Origin: Hydrogenophaga sp. IBVHS2
GTDB taxonomy: Bacteria > Pseudomonadota > Gammaproteobacteria > Burkholderiales > Burkholderiaceae_C
DNA length: 64,000 bases
NCBI RefSeq assembly: GCF_002127215.1
Contig: NZ_NFUT01000001.1
Coordinates: forward strand, 1-64,000
Direction: 5' to 3'
Positions 8,998 through 17,069 of this stretch are shown here, piece after piece (within the stretch, counting starts at the first letter, position 1; each line of letters starts with the position of its first letter). The notes beneath the pieces are model-generated. The model was given only the letters and a program-made list of their open reading frames with translations, was not told where the DNA came from and made no database searches. The position numbers and the translations under genes are program-made.

Positions 8998-10002
8998 ATG
9001 TCCGAATCGTTTCTCTCCCAGGAAGAAGTCGACGCGCTGCTCGAAGGCGTGACCGGCGAGAGCCAGAAGCTGGAGAAGGAAGACACGCCCACCGACGGCG
9101 TGCGCACCTACAACCTTTCCAGCCAGGAGCGCATCGTCCGCGGCCGCATGCCGACGATGGAGATCGTCAACGAGCGCTTCTCCCGCAACCTGCGTCTGGG
9201 CCTGTTCAACTTCATCCGCCGCAGCCCGGAGATCTCGGTCGGCGCGGTGCAGGTGCAGAAGTACAGCGCCTTCCTGCGCGAGCTGGTGGTGCCGACCAAC
9301 TTCAACATCATGGCCATCCGTCCGTTGCGCGGCAACGGCCTGGTGGTGTGCGAGCCGACCCTGCTGTTCGGCGTGATCGACAGCCTGTTCGGCGGCAACG
9401 GCAAGTTCCACACCCGCATCGAGGGCCGGGACTTCTCGCCCACCGAGCAGCGCGTGATCAACCGCCTGGTGGAGGTGGTGAGCGAGGAATACAAGAAGGC
9501 CTGGCGCGGCGTGTACCCGATCGAGCTGGCCTACCAGCGCTCGGAAATGCAGCCGCAGTTCGCCACCATCGCCACGCCGAGCGAGATCGTGGTGTCCACC
9601 AGCTTCACACTGGAGATCGGCGACATCTCGGGCTCACTGCACATCTGCATTCCCTACGCCACGCTGGAGCCGATCCGCGACGTGCTGTATTCCAGCGTGC
9701 AGGGCGACGCCATCGAGGTCGACCGCCGCTGGGTCAAGCTGCTGAGCCACGAGATCCAGGCCGCCGAAGTCACGATGGTCGCGGAGCTGGCCCAGACCGA
9801 GGCCACGGTGGAACAGCTGCTGGCCATGCAGGTGGGCGACTTCATCGAGCTCGACCGCAGCCCCTCCATCACCGCCCATGTGGACGGGGTTCCCATCTTC
9901 GAGTGCCAGTACGGCACCCACAAAGGCAAATATGCGCTGCGCGTGGAACGCAACCTGCGCGGCATCGACATGAACTGGCTGGGAGATTCCTATGTCAACT
10001 GA
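8998..10002 (+). CDS. fliM: flagellar motor switch protein FliM
   Basis: FliM, 334 residues, forms most of the C-ring and receives phospho-CheY. The N-terminal CheY-binding peptide is intact (FLSQEEVDALLEGV, residues 5-18). The CheC-like middle domain follows (FGGNGKFHTRIEGRDFSPTEQRVI, containing the FliG-binding GGxG loop), and then the C-terminal SpoA domain. Length is normal. The CheY-binding peptide fits the single cheY seen in this window at 17 kb. It overlaps fliN by 11 bases. Confidence 0.97.
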   Translation: MSESFLSQEEVDALLEGVTGESQKLEKEDTPTDGVRTYNLSSQERIVRGRMPTMEIVNERFSRNLRLGLFNFIRRSPEISVGAVQVQKYSAFLRELVVPTNFNIMAIRPLRGNGLVVCEPTLLFGVIDSLFGGNGKFHTRIEGRDFSPTEQRVINRLVEVVSEEYKKAWRGVYPIELAYQRSEMQPQFATIATPSEIVVSTSFTLEIGDISGSLHICIPYATLEPIRDVLYSSVQGDAIEVDRRWVKLLSHEIQAAEVTMVAELAQTEATVEQLLAMQVGDFIELDRSPSITAHVDGVPIFECQYGTHKGKYALRVERNLRGIDMNWLGDSYVN

Positions 10003-10417
10003 CACCACCAACCAAGACGCCATCGCCGACGAATGGGCGCAGGCCCTGGAAGAGCAGGCGGCCACGCCGTCGGCCGACGGCGCACCGGCCTTCGACAGCC
10101 ACCCGGCCATCACCGCCGAAGCCGCCGCCGCCAGCACCGCCGGCAACGCCATGTCCGACATCCAGCGGGTGCTCGACATCCCGGTGCAGCTGTCGGTGGA
10201 ACTGGGCCGCACGCGCGTGCCCATCAAGTACATCCTGCAGCTGGCCCAGGGCTCCATCGTCGAGCTCGACGCCCTGGCCGGCGAACCCATGGACGTGCTG
10301 GTCAACGGCTACCTGATCGCCCAGGGCGAGGTGGTGGTGGTGAACGACAAGTTCGGCATCCGCCTGACCGACATCGTCACCCCGTCCGAGCGCATGCGCC
10401 GCGTCAGCCGCACATGA
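9992..10417 (+). CDS. fliN: flagellar motor switch protein FliN
   Basis: FliN, 141 residues, is the lower C-ring subunit and the docking site for FliH. An acidic/Ala-rich N-terminal extension of about 55 residues precedes the SpoA domain, which has the standard sequence RVLDIPVQLSVELGRTR and LINGYLIAQGEVVVV-type core with FGIRLTDIV at the end. It is translationally coupled to fliM (11-base overlap) and fliO (ATGA). Confidence 0.95.
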   Translation: MSTDTTNQDAIADEWAQALEEQAATPSADGAPAFDSHPAITAEAAAASTAGNAMSDIQRVLDIPVQLSVELGRTRVPIKYILQLAQGSIVELDALAGEPMDVLVNGYLIAQGEVVVVNDKFGIRLTDIVTPSERMRRVSRT

Positions 10418-10803
10418 ACCCGATGCTGCAGAACGCCCTGCCCGCCGTGCTGCTGCTGGCCATCATGGTCGGCATCGCACTGGCCCTGAAGTGGGCCCGT
10501 GGCCGGGTTCCGGGTCTTCCCGGGCTGCCCGGCGCCAGCGCTGCCCGGGGCCCGTCGCTGCAGCTGCTCACCAGCCTGTCGGTGGGGCCGCAGCAGCGCG
10601 TGATCACGGTGCAGGTGGACGATGGCCAGAACCGCACCTGCCTGGTGCTCGGCGTGGCGGCCGGCAGCATCACCGCACTGCACAGCCTGCCCATGCCCGC
10701 CACGCCGGCCACCGAAGCCCCAGCCGCCACGCCGCTTCCCGGCGGCTTTGCCGCCCGGCTGGCCCAGCTCACCGGTCGCAAGGATGCCCATGGTCCGCAG
10801 TGA
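10414..10803 (+). CDS. fliO: flagellar biosynthesis protein FliO
   Basis: FliO, 129 residues, helps assemble the FliP ring of the export gate. It has one N-terminal membrane helix (about 7-24, [17 protein letters not shown]) followed by a cytosolic domain with [21 protein letters not shown], the FliO-type block. The ATG is part of the ATGA overlap with fliN, and the 3' end overlaps fliP. Confidence 0.88.
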   Translation: MNPMLQNALPAVLLLAIMVGIALALKWARGRVPGLPGLPGASAARGPSLQLLTSLSVGPQQRVITVQVDDGQNRTCLVLGVAAGSITALHSLPMPATPATEAPAATPLPGGFAARLAQLTGRKDAHGPQ

Positions 10804-11575
10804 ATGGCTCTCCCGCGCCGGCGTGCGCGCCCTCGCCCTGCTGCTGGCACTCATGCTGCTGAGCCTGGGCGCCTGGGCACAGGCGCCCATCGCCACACCG
10901 CAGGGCCCCTCGCTGCCGCTGATGGTGGGACAGGGAGGCGGCAACAGCTTCTCGGTGCCGATCCAGACACTGCTGTTCTTCACCGCACTGTCCTTCCTGC
11001 CGGCCGTGCTGCTGCTGATGACCGGCTTCACCCGCATCGTCATCGTGCTGTCGCTGCTGCGCCAGGCGCTGGGCACCCAGGCCTCGCCACCCAACCAGGT
11101 GATCGTGGGCCTGTCGCTGTTCCTGACCCTGTTCGTGATGGGTCCCACGCTGGACAAGGTGTACGCCGATGCCTACGGCCCCTACTCGCGCAACGAGATC
11201 AGCTTCGAGGTGGCCCTGGAGCGCGGTCAGGCGCCCATGCGCGAGTTCATGCTCAAGCAGACCCGCCAGTCCGACTTCGAGCTCTTCGCCCGGCTGGCCA
11301 AGCTGCCGAACGACGTGACCGCCGCGAACGCACCGTTCCGGGTGCTGGTGCCGGCCTTCGTCACCAGCGAACTGAAAACGGCGTTCCAGATCGGCTTCAT
11401 GATCTTCATCCCCTTCCTGGTCATCGACCTGGTGGTGGCCAGCGTGCTCATGTCGCTGGGCATGATGATGCTGTCGCCGGTGCTGGTGGCCCTTCCCTTC
11501 AAGCTCATGCTGTTCGTGCTGGCCGATGGCTGGAACCTGCTGCTGGGCTCGCTGGCGGCCTCGTTCGCCACCTGA
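10790..11575 (+). CDS. fliP: flagellar type III export gate protein FliP
   Basis: FliP, 261 residues, builds the FliP5Q4R1 export channel. An N-terminal cleavable-type signal (hydrophobic 10-26, ending AWAQAP) is followed by the signature [24 protein letters not shown] and the C-terminal membrane pair with [22 protein letters not shown] chose ATG 10790 because AAGG lies at a good distance upstream; ATG 10784 in the same frame is the alternative. The start lies inside fliO. Confidence 0.96.
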   Translation: MVRSEWLSRAGVRALALLLALMLLSLGAWAQAPIATPQGPSLPLMVGQGGGNSFSVPIQTLLFFTALSFLPAVLLLMTGFTRIVIVLSLLRQALGTQASPPNQVIVGLSLFLTLFVMGPTLDKVYADAYGPYSRNEISFEVALERGQAPMREFMLKQTRQSDFELFARLAKLPNDVTAANAPFRVLVPAFVTSELKTAFQIGFMIFIPFLVIDLVVASVLMSLGMMMLSPVLVALPFKLMLFVLADGWNLLLGSLAASFAT

Positions 11576-11594
11576 CCTCACCGATCGGAACACC

Positions 11595-11864
11595 ATGGAC
11601 CCCCAAGCCGCCCTCACCCTGGGCCAGAACGCCCTCTTCCTGCTGCTCATGGTCTCGGCGCCGGTGCTGGCCGTGGTGCTGGCGGTGGGCCTGGTCATCA
11701 GCCTGTTCCAGGCCATCACCCAGATCCACGAGGCCACGCTGTCCTTCGTGCCCAAGCTGATCGCGGCGATTGCGGTGTTCGCGATTGCCGGGCCGTGGAT
11801 GATGACCACGCTGGTGGAGTTCATCCGCAACACCATCCTGGCCATCCCCAACTACGCGATCTGA
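11595..11864 (+). CDS. fliQ: flagellar export gate protein FliQ
   Basis: FliQ, 89 residues, has two membrane helices (about 14-40 and 50-75) with the FliQ/SctS pattern VGLVISLFQAITQIHEATLSF and the phase PKLIAAIAVFAIAGPWMM. It is a subunit of the helical export channel. It lies 19 bases after fliP and four bases before fliR. Confidence 0.96.
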   Translation: MDPQAALTLGQNALFLLLMVSAPVLAVVLAVGLVISLFQAITQIHEATLSFVPKLIAAIAVFAIAGPWMMTTLVEFIRNTILAIPNYAI

Positions 11865-11868
11865 CGCC

Positions 11869-12636
11869 GTGCCCACGTTCACCGAAGCGCAGATCATGGC
11901 CGTGGTCAGCCCGGTGTTCTGGCCGTTCCTGCGCATCCTGGCGGTGTTCTCGAGTGCGCCGGTGTTCTCCTCCCGCTCGGTGCCGGTGCGCACCCGCGTG
12001 GCCCTGGCCATGCTGGTGGCGTTGTGTGCCCAGGCCGGCCTGCCCGAACAGCCGGTGATCGGCCTGACCGACCCGGGCGCATTCGCCGCCGTGGTGCAGC
12101 AGGTGGTGGTGGGTCTGGCCATCGGGCTGGCGGTGCGCATCGTGTTCGCCTCGGTGGAGCTGGCCGGCGAACTCATCGGCCTGCAGATGGGCCTGAACTT
12201 TGCGGGCTTCTTTGACCCGGCCACCAGCTCGCAGTCGAGTGCCGTGGGCCGCTTCTTCGGCAACATGACCATGCTGCTGTTCGTCGTGATGGGGGGCCAC
12301 CTGATGCTGCTGCAGGCGGTGATCGCCAGCTTCGAGACCTTCCCGCTGGGCGGCAACGCCATCGAATCGGTCAACCGGCTGCAGCTGCACGAGCTGGGCG
12401 CGGTGGTGTTCCGCTACGGTCTGTGGATCGCGCTGCCCATGATCGGCATGCTGATGTTCATCAACACCGTGCTGGGCTTCATCTCGCGGGTGGCGCCGCA
12501 GATGAACGCCTTTGCCATCGGCTTCCCGCTCACGCTCTCGGCCGGTCTGGTGGGCATCGCCTTCACCCTGCCCATGCTGGGCACGCCGGTGGCCGCCCTG
12601 CTCAAGCTCGCCACCGACCTGTTCATGGGCGGTTGA
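11869..12636 (+). CDS. fliR: flagellar export gate protein FliR
   Basis: FliR, 255 residues, is the single-copy capping subunit of the export channel. It is polytopic, with the family blocks FWPFLRILAVFSSAPVFSSRSVPVRTR, NFAGFFDPATSSQ and a C-terminal GFPLTLSAGLVGIAF. The best start is a GTG at 11869, which keeps the usual N-terminal extension before the first helix; the first in-frame ATG would remove part of it. Its last 14 bases overlap, tail to tail, the 3' end of the minus-strand effector-like gene. flhB and flhA are not in the window. Confidence 0.95.
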   Translation: MPTFTEAQIMAVVSPVFWPFLRILAVFSSAPVFSSRSVPVRTRVALAMLVALCAQAGLPEQPVIGLTDPGAFAAVVQQVVVGLAIGLAVRIVFASVELAGELIGLQMGLNFAGFFDPATSSQSSAVGRFFGNMTMLLFVVMGGHLMLLQAVIASFETFPLGGNAIESVNRLQLHELGAVVFRYGLWIALPMIGMLMFINTVLGFISRVAPQMNAFAIGFPLTLSAGLVGIAFTLPMLGTPVAALLKLATDLFMGG

Positions 12637-14602
12637 CGACCACCCCGGGCAGGTCCCGCTCGCGCAGCCCCAGCGTGCGCAGGCCGGCCGCCCACACCGC
12701 CAGCACATCGGCATGGCCGCGCTCGCGCGCCAGCTGCAGGCCGCAGCGGTCCTCGCCGCCACAGCGGCGCCGCGTCTGCAGCACATCGACCACATCGCCG
12801 ATCCCCAGCCGTCCGTCATCGAGCAGGCCGCGCAGCCCGAGCATCCAGGCCGACAAGGCGGCACTGCGACCTTCGGCCAGCACCTCGTGCAAGGGCGCGC
12901 TGCAGCCCCTGACCGTGGGCAGCGGTGGCGGGCACAGCACGGCGACATGCTCGGCCGGGGTCAGCGGCAGGCGACGCAAGGCCTGCATGAACAGCGGCAG
13001 GCGCCCGGGCTGTCCGGTCAGCAGCCGGTGCAGGACCCGCTCCGGCCGTTCGCCCTCCGGACCAAAGGCCCGCACCAGGGTGAGCACCAGGGTCAGCCCG
13101 TGCAACCCCAGATCCTGCAGGACGCCCAGGTAGGCCTTGAGGGCGGCCGGCTGCATGGGCGAGCGCATCAGCAGCGAATGGCCCTGGCGGTCGCGCGCCT
13201 CCAGGAACGCCAGCGTCAGGGCCAGATCGCCGCGCCGGGCATGCTGGCGCAGCAGCGCCGCACGCCAGCGGTCGTGGCGTCCGGCCTTGAAGAGCTGACC
13301 AATGCACGACGGGGCGAGCAGGCCGTCGCCGGACATCCAGTCCTCGTGCACGTCACCGCTGCCGGGCAGGGGGGTCGCCCGCAGGCACGGCTGCCCGCCC
13401 GGGCCGAAGGCCAGGTGGGGGCTGACCGGATACAGACGCCACAGCGGATCGGTCACGCCGGGTGCATGGGCGCGCGGACCGGGCCAGACGTCCCGCTGCA
13501 GGCCGCCCAGCCGCAGGTGCTGCAGCTCTCGGCGGTCGTGCGCGAACCACTCCAGGTGGACCGTGGTGTGGTCCGGGTCGTACAGGCGCACCACCCAGCG
13601 CGGCACCGCCGGCCCGCCCTGCGCATGCACCTCGGTCTCGATGGCCAGCTCCAGCGCCATGGCATGGTGCAACGACCCGAGCCAGTAGTGGCTGCAGCTG
13701 CGGCCCTCGGCCGCCATGCGGTCCATGCGCGCCTGCAGCCATTCGCCGCTGCGCGAATCGGCCACCAGATGCACCGGACGGGATTCATGCCGCAGCAGGA
13801 CCTTGAGCGCCTGGGCGGCGTCGGCACGGGCCAGCAGGGCGTCGGGGCTGGCCATGGCGCGGTAGTCGAAGGCATCGGGCGAGGCCTCGCCCGAGCGGAC
13901 CCGGTCCCGGTGCTCCATGCGCTCACGCAGCCAGATGCAGACCAGATCCACGCAGGCCAGCGGGCGGCCGGCCGGGGTACGCACCCGCTGGTTGAGGTTC
14001 AGGCGCTCGTCCACCCCGGGCCCGGGATCGGGGTGCACCCGCACCGTCTCGGGCACGGCGGCCCGGGCATGCAGCCGTCGGCAGGTGGTCACCGCCGGCG
14101 CATGGACATGGATGTCCAGATCGAACGGACCGGGCTCGATCCAGGAGGTGGCCCGGGCCGGCAGATCGATGCGGCGCAGCCGATGGTCCCCCAGCATGCG
14201 CACCTGCCGCAGGCGGGTCAGCGGGCGCAGATCCAGTGAGCCGGCCTCGCAGTCCACCAGTTCCAGCCGCTCCAGACGGGGCAAGGCTGTCAGCCAGGCC
14301 GGCAGGTGCCGCACCCGGGCCAACCGGACCCCGTGCACCGCCATGCCCTGTTCGGTGGCCAGCGCGGCGTGCCATTTCAACCAGACCGGCTGCAGCAGCA
14401 TGACCAGACCGATCGGCCAGGCCGTGAGGTCCAGCACGGGCTGGGCTTGCAGCAGACGGTCCAGGCACTGCTGCCACAGCCGCCGGGCCTGTGGGTCGCG
14501 GAAAGGATGGCCGCGCACCGCCTCCAGCAGGATCGCCAGCCGCTGATGGGCGGTGGGCACGGCACCGACAAAACCGGAACGGGGGTGGCGGGTGATGGTC
14601 AT
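12623..14602 (-). CDS. LRR / ShET2-EspL-like / ankyrin-like protein, candidate secreted effector
   Basis: A 659-residue protein with no signal peptide or membrane helix. Residues about 96-165 have spaced Leu/Pro repeats (LPAWLTALPRLERLEL, LDLRPLTRLRQVRML) like the LRRs of bacterial effectors. Residues about 200-350 resemble the ShET2/EspL/OspD3 cysteine-protease region: LACVDLVCIWL (Cys217), HHAMALELAIE (His312/313) and VVRLYDPDHT (Asp342). In EspL the catalytic residues follow the same Cys-His-Asp order. Residues about 445-640 look ankyrin-like (ARDRQGHSLLM..PAALKAYL; LARERGHADVLAVW), as in EspL. The start is uncertain: ATG 14602 is used; a GTG at 14662 in frame adds 20 residues. It is convergent with fliR, overlapping by 14 bases, so it sits beside flagellar export genes. 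The family assignment is by motif recall only and could be wrong. Confidence 0.55.
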   Translation of the reverse strand: MTITRHPRSGFVGAVPTAHQRLAILLEAVRGHPFRDPQARRLWQQCLDRLLQAQPVLDLTAWPIGLVMLLQPVWLKWHAALATEQGMAVHGVRLARVRHLPAWLTALPRLERLELVDCEAGSLDLRPLTRLRQVRMLGDHRLRRIDLPARATSWIEPGPFDLDIHVHAPAVTTCRRLHARAAVPETVRVHPDPGPGVDERLNLNQRVRTPAGRPLACVDLVCIWLRERMEHRDRVRSGEASPDAFDYRAMASPDALLARADAAQALKVLLRHESRPVHLVADSRSGEWLQARMDRMAAEGRSCSHYWLGSLHHAMALELAIETEVHAQGGPAVPRWVVRLYDPDHTTVHLEWFAHDRRELQHLRLGGLQRDVWPGPRAHAPGVTDPLWRLYPVSPHLAFGPGGQPCLRATPLPGSGDVHEDWMSGDGLLAPSCIGQLFKAGRHDRWRAALLRQHARRGDLALTLAFLEARDRQGHSLLMRSPMQPAALKAYLGVLQDLGLHGLTLVLTLVRAFGPEGERPERVLHRLLTGQPGRLPLFMQALRRLPLTPAEHVAVLCPPPLPTVRGCSAPLHEVLAEGRSAALSAWMLGLRGLLDDGRLGIGDVVDVLQTRRRCGGEDRCGLQLARERGHADVLAVWAAGLRTLGLRERDLPGVVVNRP

Positions 14603-14703
14603 GGCACATGGCGGTAGCCTGAGGTGCCGATGGGTGGCAGGGCGTTGCCGCCGGTTCACCACCGGCCCGCCGTTGACCGGGGCGGGCGCCGGAAGGAAGC
14701 AGA

Positions 14704-14724
14704 CCGGGCACGGACGGTGCCCGG
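14704..14724 (-). terminator. GC-rich hairpin after the NarL-type regulator
   Basis: CCGGGCAC and GTGCCCGG form a perfect 8-base-pair stem with a 5-base loop, seven bases past the regulator's stop. The following minus-strand bases are TCTGCTTCC, so the T tract is weak. It may be a weak terminator between the two-component operon and the effector-like gene. Confidence 0.45.
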
Positions 14725-14731
14725 CAGGGCG

Positions 14732-15361
14732 TCAGACCAGTCCGTTGCGGATGGCGTAGACCGTGAGTTCGGCGTTGTTGGTGAGGTGCAGCTTTTCCAG
14801 CACCCGGGCCCGGTACACGCTGACCGTCTTGGGGCTGAGCATGAGTTCCTCGGCGATGTCGGAGAGCTTGCGGCCCGAGGCGATCTTCTGCAGCGTCTGC
14901 AGCTCGCGTTCGGACAGGCTGGCGTGCAGCTCCTCGGTCTCGGGCGCGTTGAGGGTGTCCACCAGCATTTCGGCCACGGCCGGCGTGACGTACTTGCGCC
15001 CCTGCATCACCACCCGGATGGCCTGCACCAGCTCGGCCGGATCACCGGCCTTGTTGAGGTAGCCGCGCGCGCCGGCCCGCAGGCAGCGGATGGCGTACTG
15101 GTCTTCCGGGTACATGGAGACCACCAGCGTCTTGACCGGCGAGCCTTCCTCCTTGAGTGCGGCCAGCACCTCCAGGCCCCCGCGGCCGGGCATGTTGAGG
15201 TCGAGCACCAGCACGTCGCAGGGCGACTTGCGCATGAGCTCGCGCAGCTCGGGATAACTGCCGGCCTCGCCCACCACCTGGATGTCCACCGCCTCGGCAA
15301 TGGTGTCCCGGATGCCGCGGCGCACCACGGCATGGTCGTCACACAGAATCACCTTGATCAT
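14732..15361 (-). CDS. NarL/LuxR-family response regulator
   Basis: This 209-residue protein has an N-terminal receiver (DD at 8-9, phospho-acceptor Asp54 in LVLDLNMPG, Lys in GYLNKAGD) and a C-terminal LuxR-type helix-turn-helix (LSERELQTLQKIASGRKLSDIAEEL, then SPKTVSVYRARVLEKL). It should bind DNA when phosphorylated. Its start overlaps the stop of the kinase gene by four bases, so the HisKA_3 kinase upstream is its cognate partner. Position between flagellar and chemotaxis genes suggests a role in motility or lifestyle control, but that is inference; the target promoters are unknown. Confidence 0.9.
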   Translation of the reverse strand: MIKVILCDDHAVVRRGIRDTIAEAVDIQVVGEAGSYPELRELMRKSPCDVLVLDLNMPGRGGLEVLAALKEEGSPVKTLVVSMYPEDQYAIRCLRAGARGYLNKAGDPAELVQAIRVVMQGRKYVTPAVAEMLVDTLNAPETEELHASLSERELQTLQKIASGRKLSDIAEELMLSPKTVSVYRARVLEKLHLTNNAELTVYAIRNGLV

Positions 15362-16464
15362 GCTGCTCCCTGTTCTGCATCGGCCAGATCGGTCGCCGAC
15401 GGCAGCGGCACCGACAGGATGACCGAGGTGCCACCCGGCGACGAGCTGATGTCCAGCCAGCCGCCCACCTGCGCCGCCCGCTCGCGCAGACCGAGCAGTC
15501 CGAAGGATTTGGACTTGCGCAGCGCATCGCTGTGCAGGCCGGTCCCGTTGTCGCTGACTTCCACCGTGAGCACGCCTTCGCGGTCGCTGAGGTCGATGTC
15601 GACCGCCGTGGCCTGGGCATGCTTGATGACGTTGGTGAGCGCTTCCTGCGCCGTGCGATAGGCCACCAGCTGCAGGTGGCGCGGCACATCGATGGTCTCG
15701 GCCGACTTGCGCAGCACCACGCGGATGCCGGTGCGGCGCTCGAAGCCGCTGGCCAGCCACTGCACCGCCGCCACCAGCCCCTGGTCGAGGATGGGCGGAC
15801 GCAGGTTGAGCATGATGCGCTGGCTGGCGTCCAGGGCATGCTGGAGCATCTCCAGCGCCGCCGACACGTGGGCCTGCATGTCGGGGTCGGTGGCGCGGCG
15901 GCCGACCCAGGCCAGGTCGAGCTTGACCGCCGCCAGCGCGCCGCCGATGTCGTCGTGGATCTCGCGGGCGATGCCGGCCCGCTCCTGTTCGATGCTGGTC
16001 TGCAGGTGCTCGGCCAGTTCGGCGATGCGCCGGCGCGACTCGGCCAGCTCGGCATCGGCCCGGGCCTTGGCCCGCCGGGTCTGTGACATTTCCAGCGCCC
16101 GCTCGATCACGTGCGAGAGCCGGTGCATGCTGTCCTTGAGCAGGTAGTCGCTCACGCCCTTGTGCATGGCCTCCACCGCGGCGGCCTCGCCGATGGCACC
16201 GGAGAGGATGACGAAGGGCAGGTCCGGGCGCAGCTCCCGGGCCACGTCCCAGGCGTCCAGCCCGGTGAAGCCGGGCAGGTGGTAGTCGGCCAGCACCATG
16301 TCGAAACGGTCCTGGACAAGCTCACGCCGGAACTCGTCCATGGTGTCCACCAGCACGAGCTCGGTGGCCAGCTTGCTGCGCTGCAGCGCGAACTTCACCA
16401 GCGCGTGGTCGACGCGGGAGTCCTCGAGGTGAAGGATGCGGACCGGAGGGGTGTCGGTGGTCAC
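15358..16464 (-). CDS. REC-HisKA_3 sensor histidine kinase (NarX/DegS type)
   Basis: This 368-residue cytosolic protein has no membrane helix. An N-terminal receiver (residues about 8-125; phospho-acceptor Asp60 in MVLADYHLPG) is followed by a coiled linker. Then come the HisKA_3 dimerisation helix with EIHDDIGGALAAVKLDL (His170) and a GHKL ATPase domain with ALTNVIKHAQA and DNGTG. The input is therefore a receiver, so it probably integrates phosphorylation from another kinase and passes it to the NarL-type partner encoded next to it. Start: GTG 16464 is preferred over an in-frame ATG at 16548. The longer form would add a 28-residue unrelated extension across the divergent sigma-28 promoter. 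Confidence 0.82.
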   Translation of the reverse strand: MTTDTPPVRILHLEDSRVDHALVKFALQRSKLATELVLVDTMDEFRRELVQDRFDMVLADYHLPGFTGLDAWDVARELRPDLPFVILSGAIGEAAAVEAMHKGVSDYLLKDSMHRLSHVIERALEMSQTRRAKARADAELAESRRRIAELAEHLQTSIEQERAGIAREIHDDIGGALAAVKLDLAWVGRRATDPDMQAHVSAALEMLQHALDASQRIMLNLRPPILDQGLVAAVQWLASGFERRTGIRVVLRKSAETIDVPRHLQLVAYRTAQEALTNVIKHAQATAVDIDLSDREGVLTVEVSDNGTGLHSDALRKSKSFGLLGLRERAAQVGGWLDISSSPGGTSVILSVPLPSATDLADAEQGAA

Positions 16465-16479
16465 GGGTGGAAAAGGCTC

Positions 16480-16506
16480 TGAATTCGGCCCGTTTTCAGC
16501 CGATAA
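16480..16506 (+). promoter_or_regulatory. sigma-28 promoter for the cheZ-like gene
   Basis: TGAA at 16480-16483, a 15-base spacer and GCCGATAA at 16499-16506. The -10 half is a perfect match to the FliA consensus, and the -35 differs from TAAA at one base. Transcription would start about 50 bases before the cheZ-like ATG at 16566. The element sits in the divergent gap with the HisKA_3 kinase gene. Confidence 0.8.
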
Positions 16507-16565
16507 GGGGTTTCGAGGCTGTTGAAAATTGTAATACCCCCACCCCATCGAACCACCCGACGACC

Positions 16566-17009
16566 ATGGACCCCCAACCGACGATGCCCCCGCCGCCGTC
16601 CGTATCGATGCCGGTCGCTCTGGTGGCCGACGTGCAGGACGCCCTGCTGATGGTGATGACCGACCTCCAGCGCCTCGAAGGCCTGCTCGATCACGCCACC
16701 GCCAACCTGCTGGATCGTTTCAACCGCGCGGACGCCGCACTGGGCGCACTGGAAGCACCCCAGACCGCCGAGCTGGTCCGCATCCGCCAGAACCTCAACC
16801 AGGCCGTGACCGAGCTGCAGTTCCACGACATGGCCACCCAGCTGCTGGTGCACACCGGCCAGATGCTCAAGTCGTGCGCCTGGCGGCTGGGCGCCGAAGT
16901 GATCGATGCCGAGGAGGACGAGGTGCCCCTCAAGCTCGACCCGATGCCCGGGCGGCCCAGCCCGGTGACCCAGAACGAGATGGATGCCGGGTCCATCGAG
17001 CTTTTCTGA
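16566..17009 (+). CDS. cheZ: short CheZ-like CheY-P phosphatase
   Basis: A 147-residue protein, shorter than enteric CheZ (about 214). Residues 17-115 form long helices, and the second carries LQFHDMATQLL. The spacing of Asp88 and Gln92 is that of the catalytic Asp143/Gln147 pair of E. coli CheZ (FQDLTGQ). A flexible Pro-rich linker (about 120-135) leads to a C-terminal peptide ending GSIELF, the position where CheZ carries its CheY-docking helix. Expected role: dephosphorylation of CheY-P in the cytoplasm. Context supports this: it has its own sigma-28 promoter, and cheY starts 61 bases downstream. Inference is strong for a CheZ role but not proven; it might be annotated elsewhere as hypothetical. 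Confidence 0.75.
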   Translation: MDPQPTMPPPPSVSMPVALVADVQDALLMVMTDLQRLEGLLDHATANLLDRFNRADAALGALEAPQTAELVRIRQNLNQAVTELQFHDMATQLLVHTGQMLKSCAWRLGAEVIDAEEDEVPLKLDPMPGRPSPVTQNEMDAGSIELF

Positions 17010-17020
17010 CGCTTGCCCAT

Positions 17021-17047
17021 TCAAGCCCTCGCCCCAGCAGTCGATAA
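17021..17047 (+). promoter_or_regulatory. sigma-28 promoter for cheY-cheA operon
   Basis: TCAA at 17021-17024, a 15-base spacer and GTCGATAA at 17040-17047. Seven of eight -10 bases match GCCGATAA, with exact spacing. It lies just after the cheZ-like stop and 22 bases before the cheY ATG. Confidence 0.7.
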
Positions 17048-17069
17048 CAGACGAAACACGGAGTCCCCC

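Noticed and set aside
12637-14731. The effector-like gene as a recent horizontal insertion
   Set aside because: GC content and codon style look like the neighbours, and there are no flanking repeats, tRNA or mobility genes, so there is no sequence sign of recent transfer.
16464-16548. N-terminal extension of the HisKA_3 kinase to ATG 16548
   Set aside because: The added residues are not receiver-like and the region holds the divergent sigma-28 promoter; GTG 16464 directly precedes the receiver.
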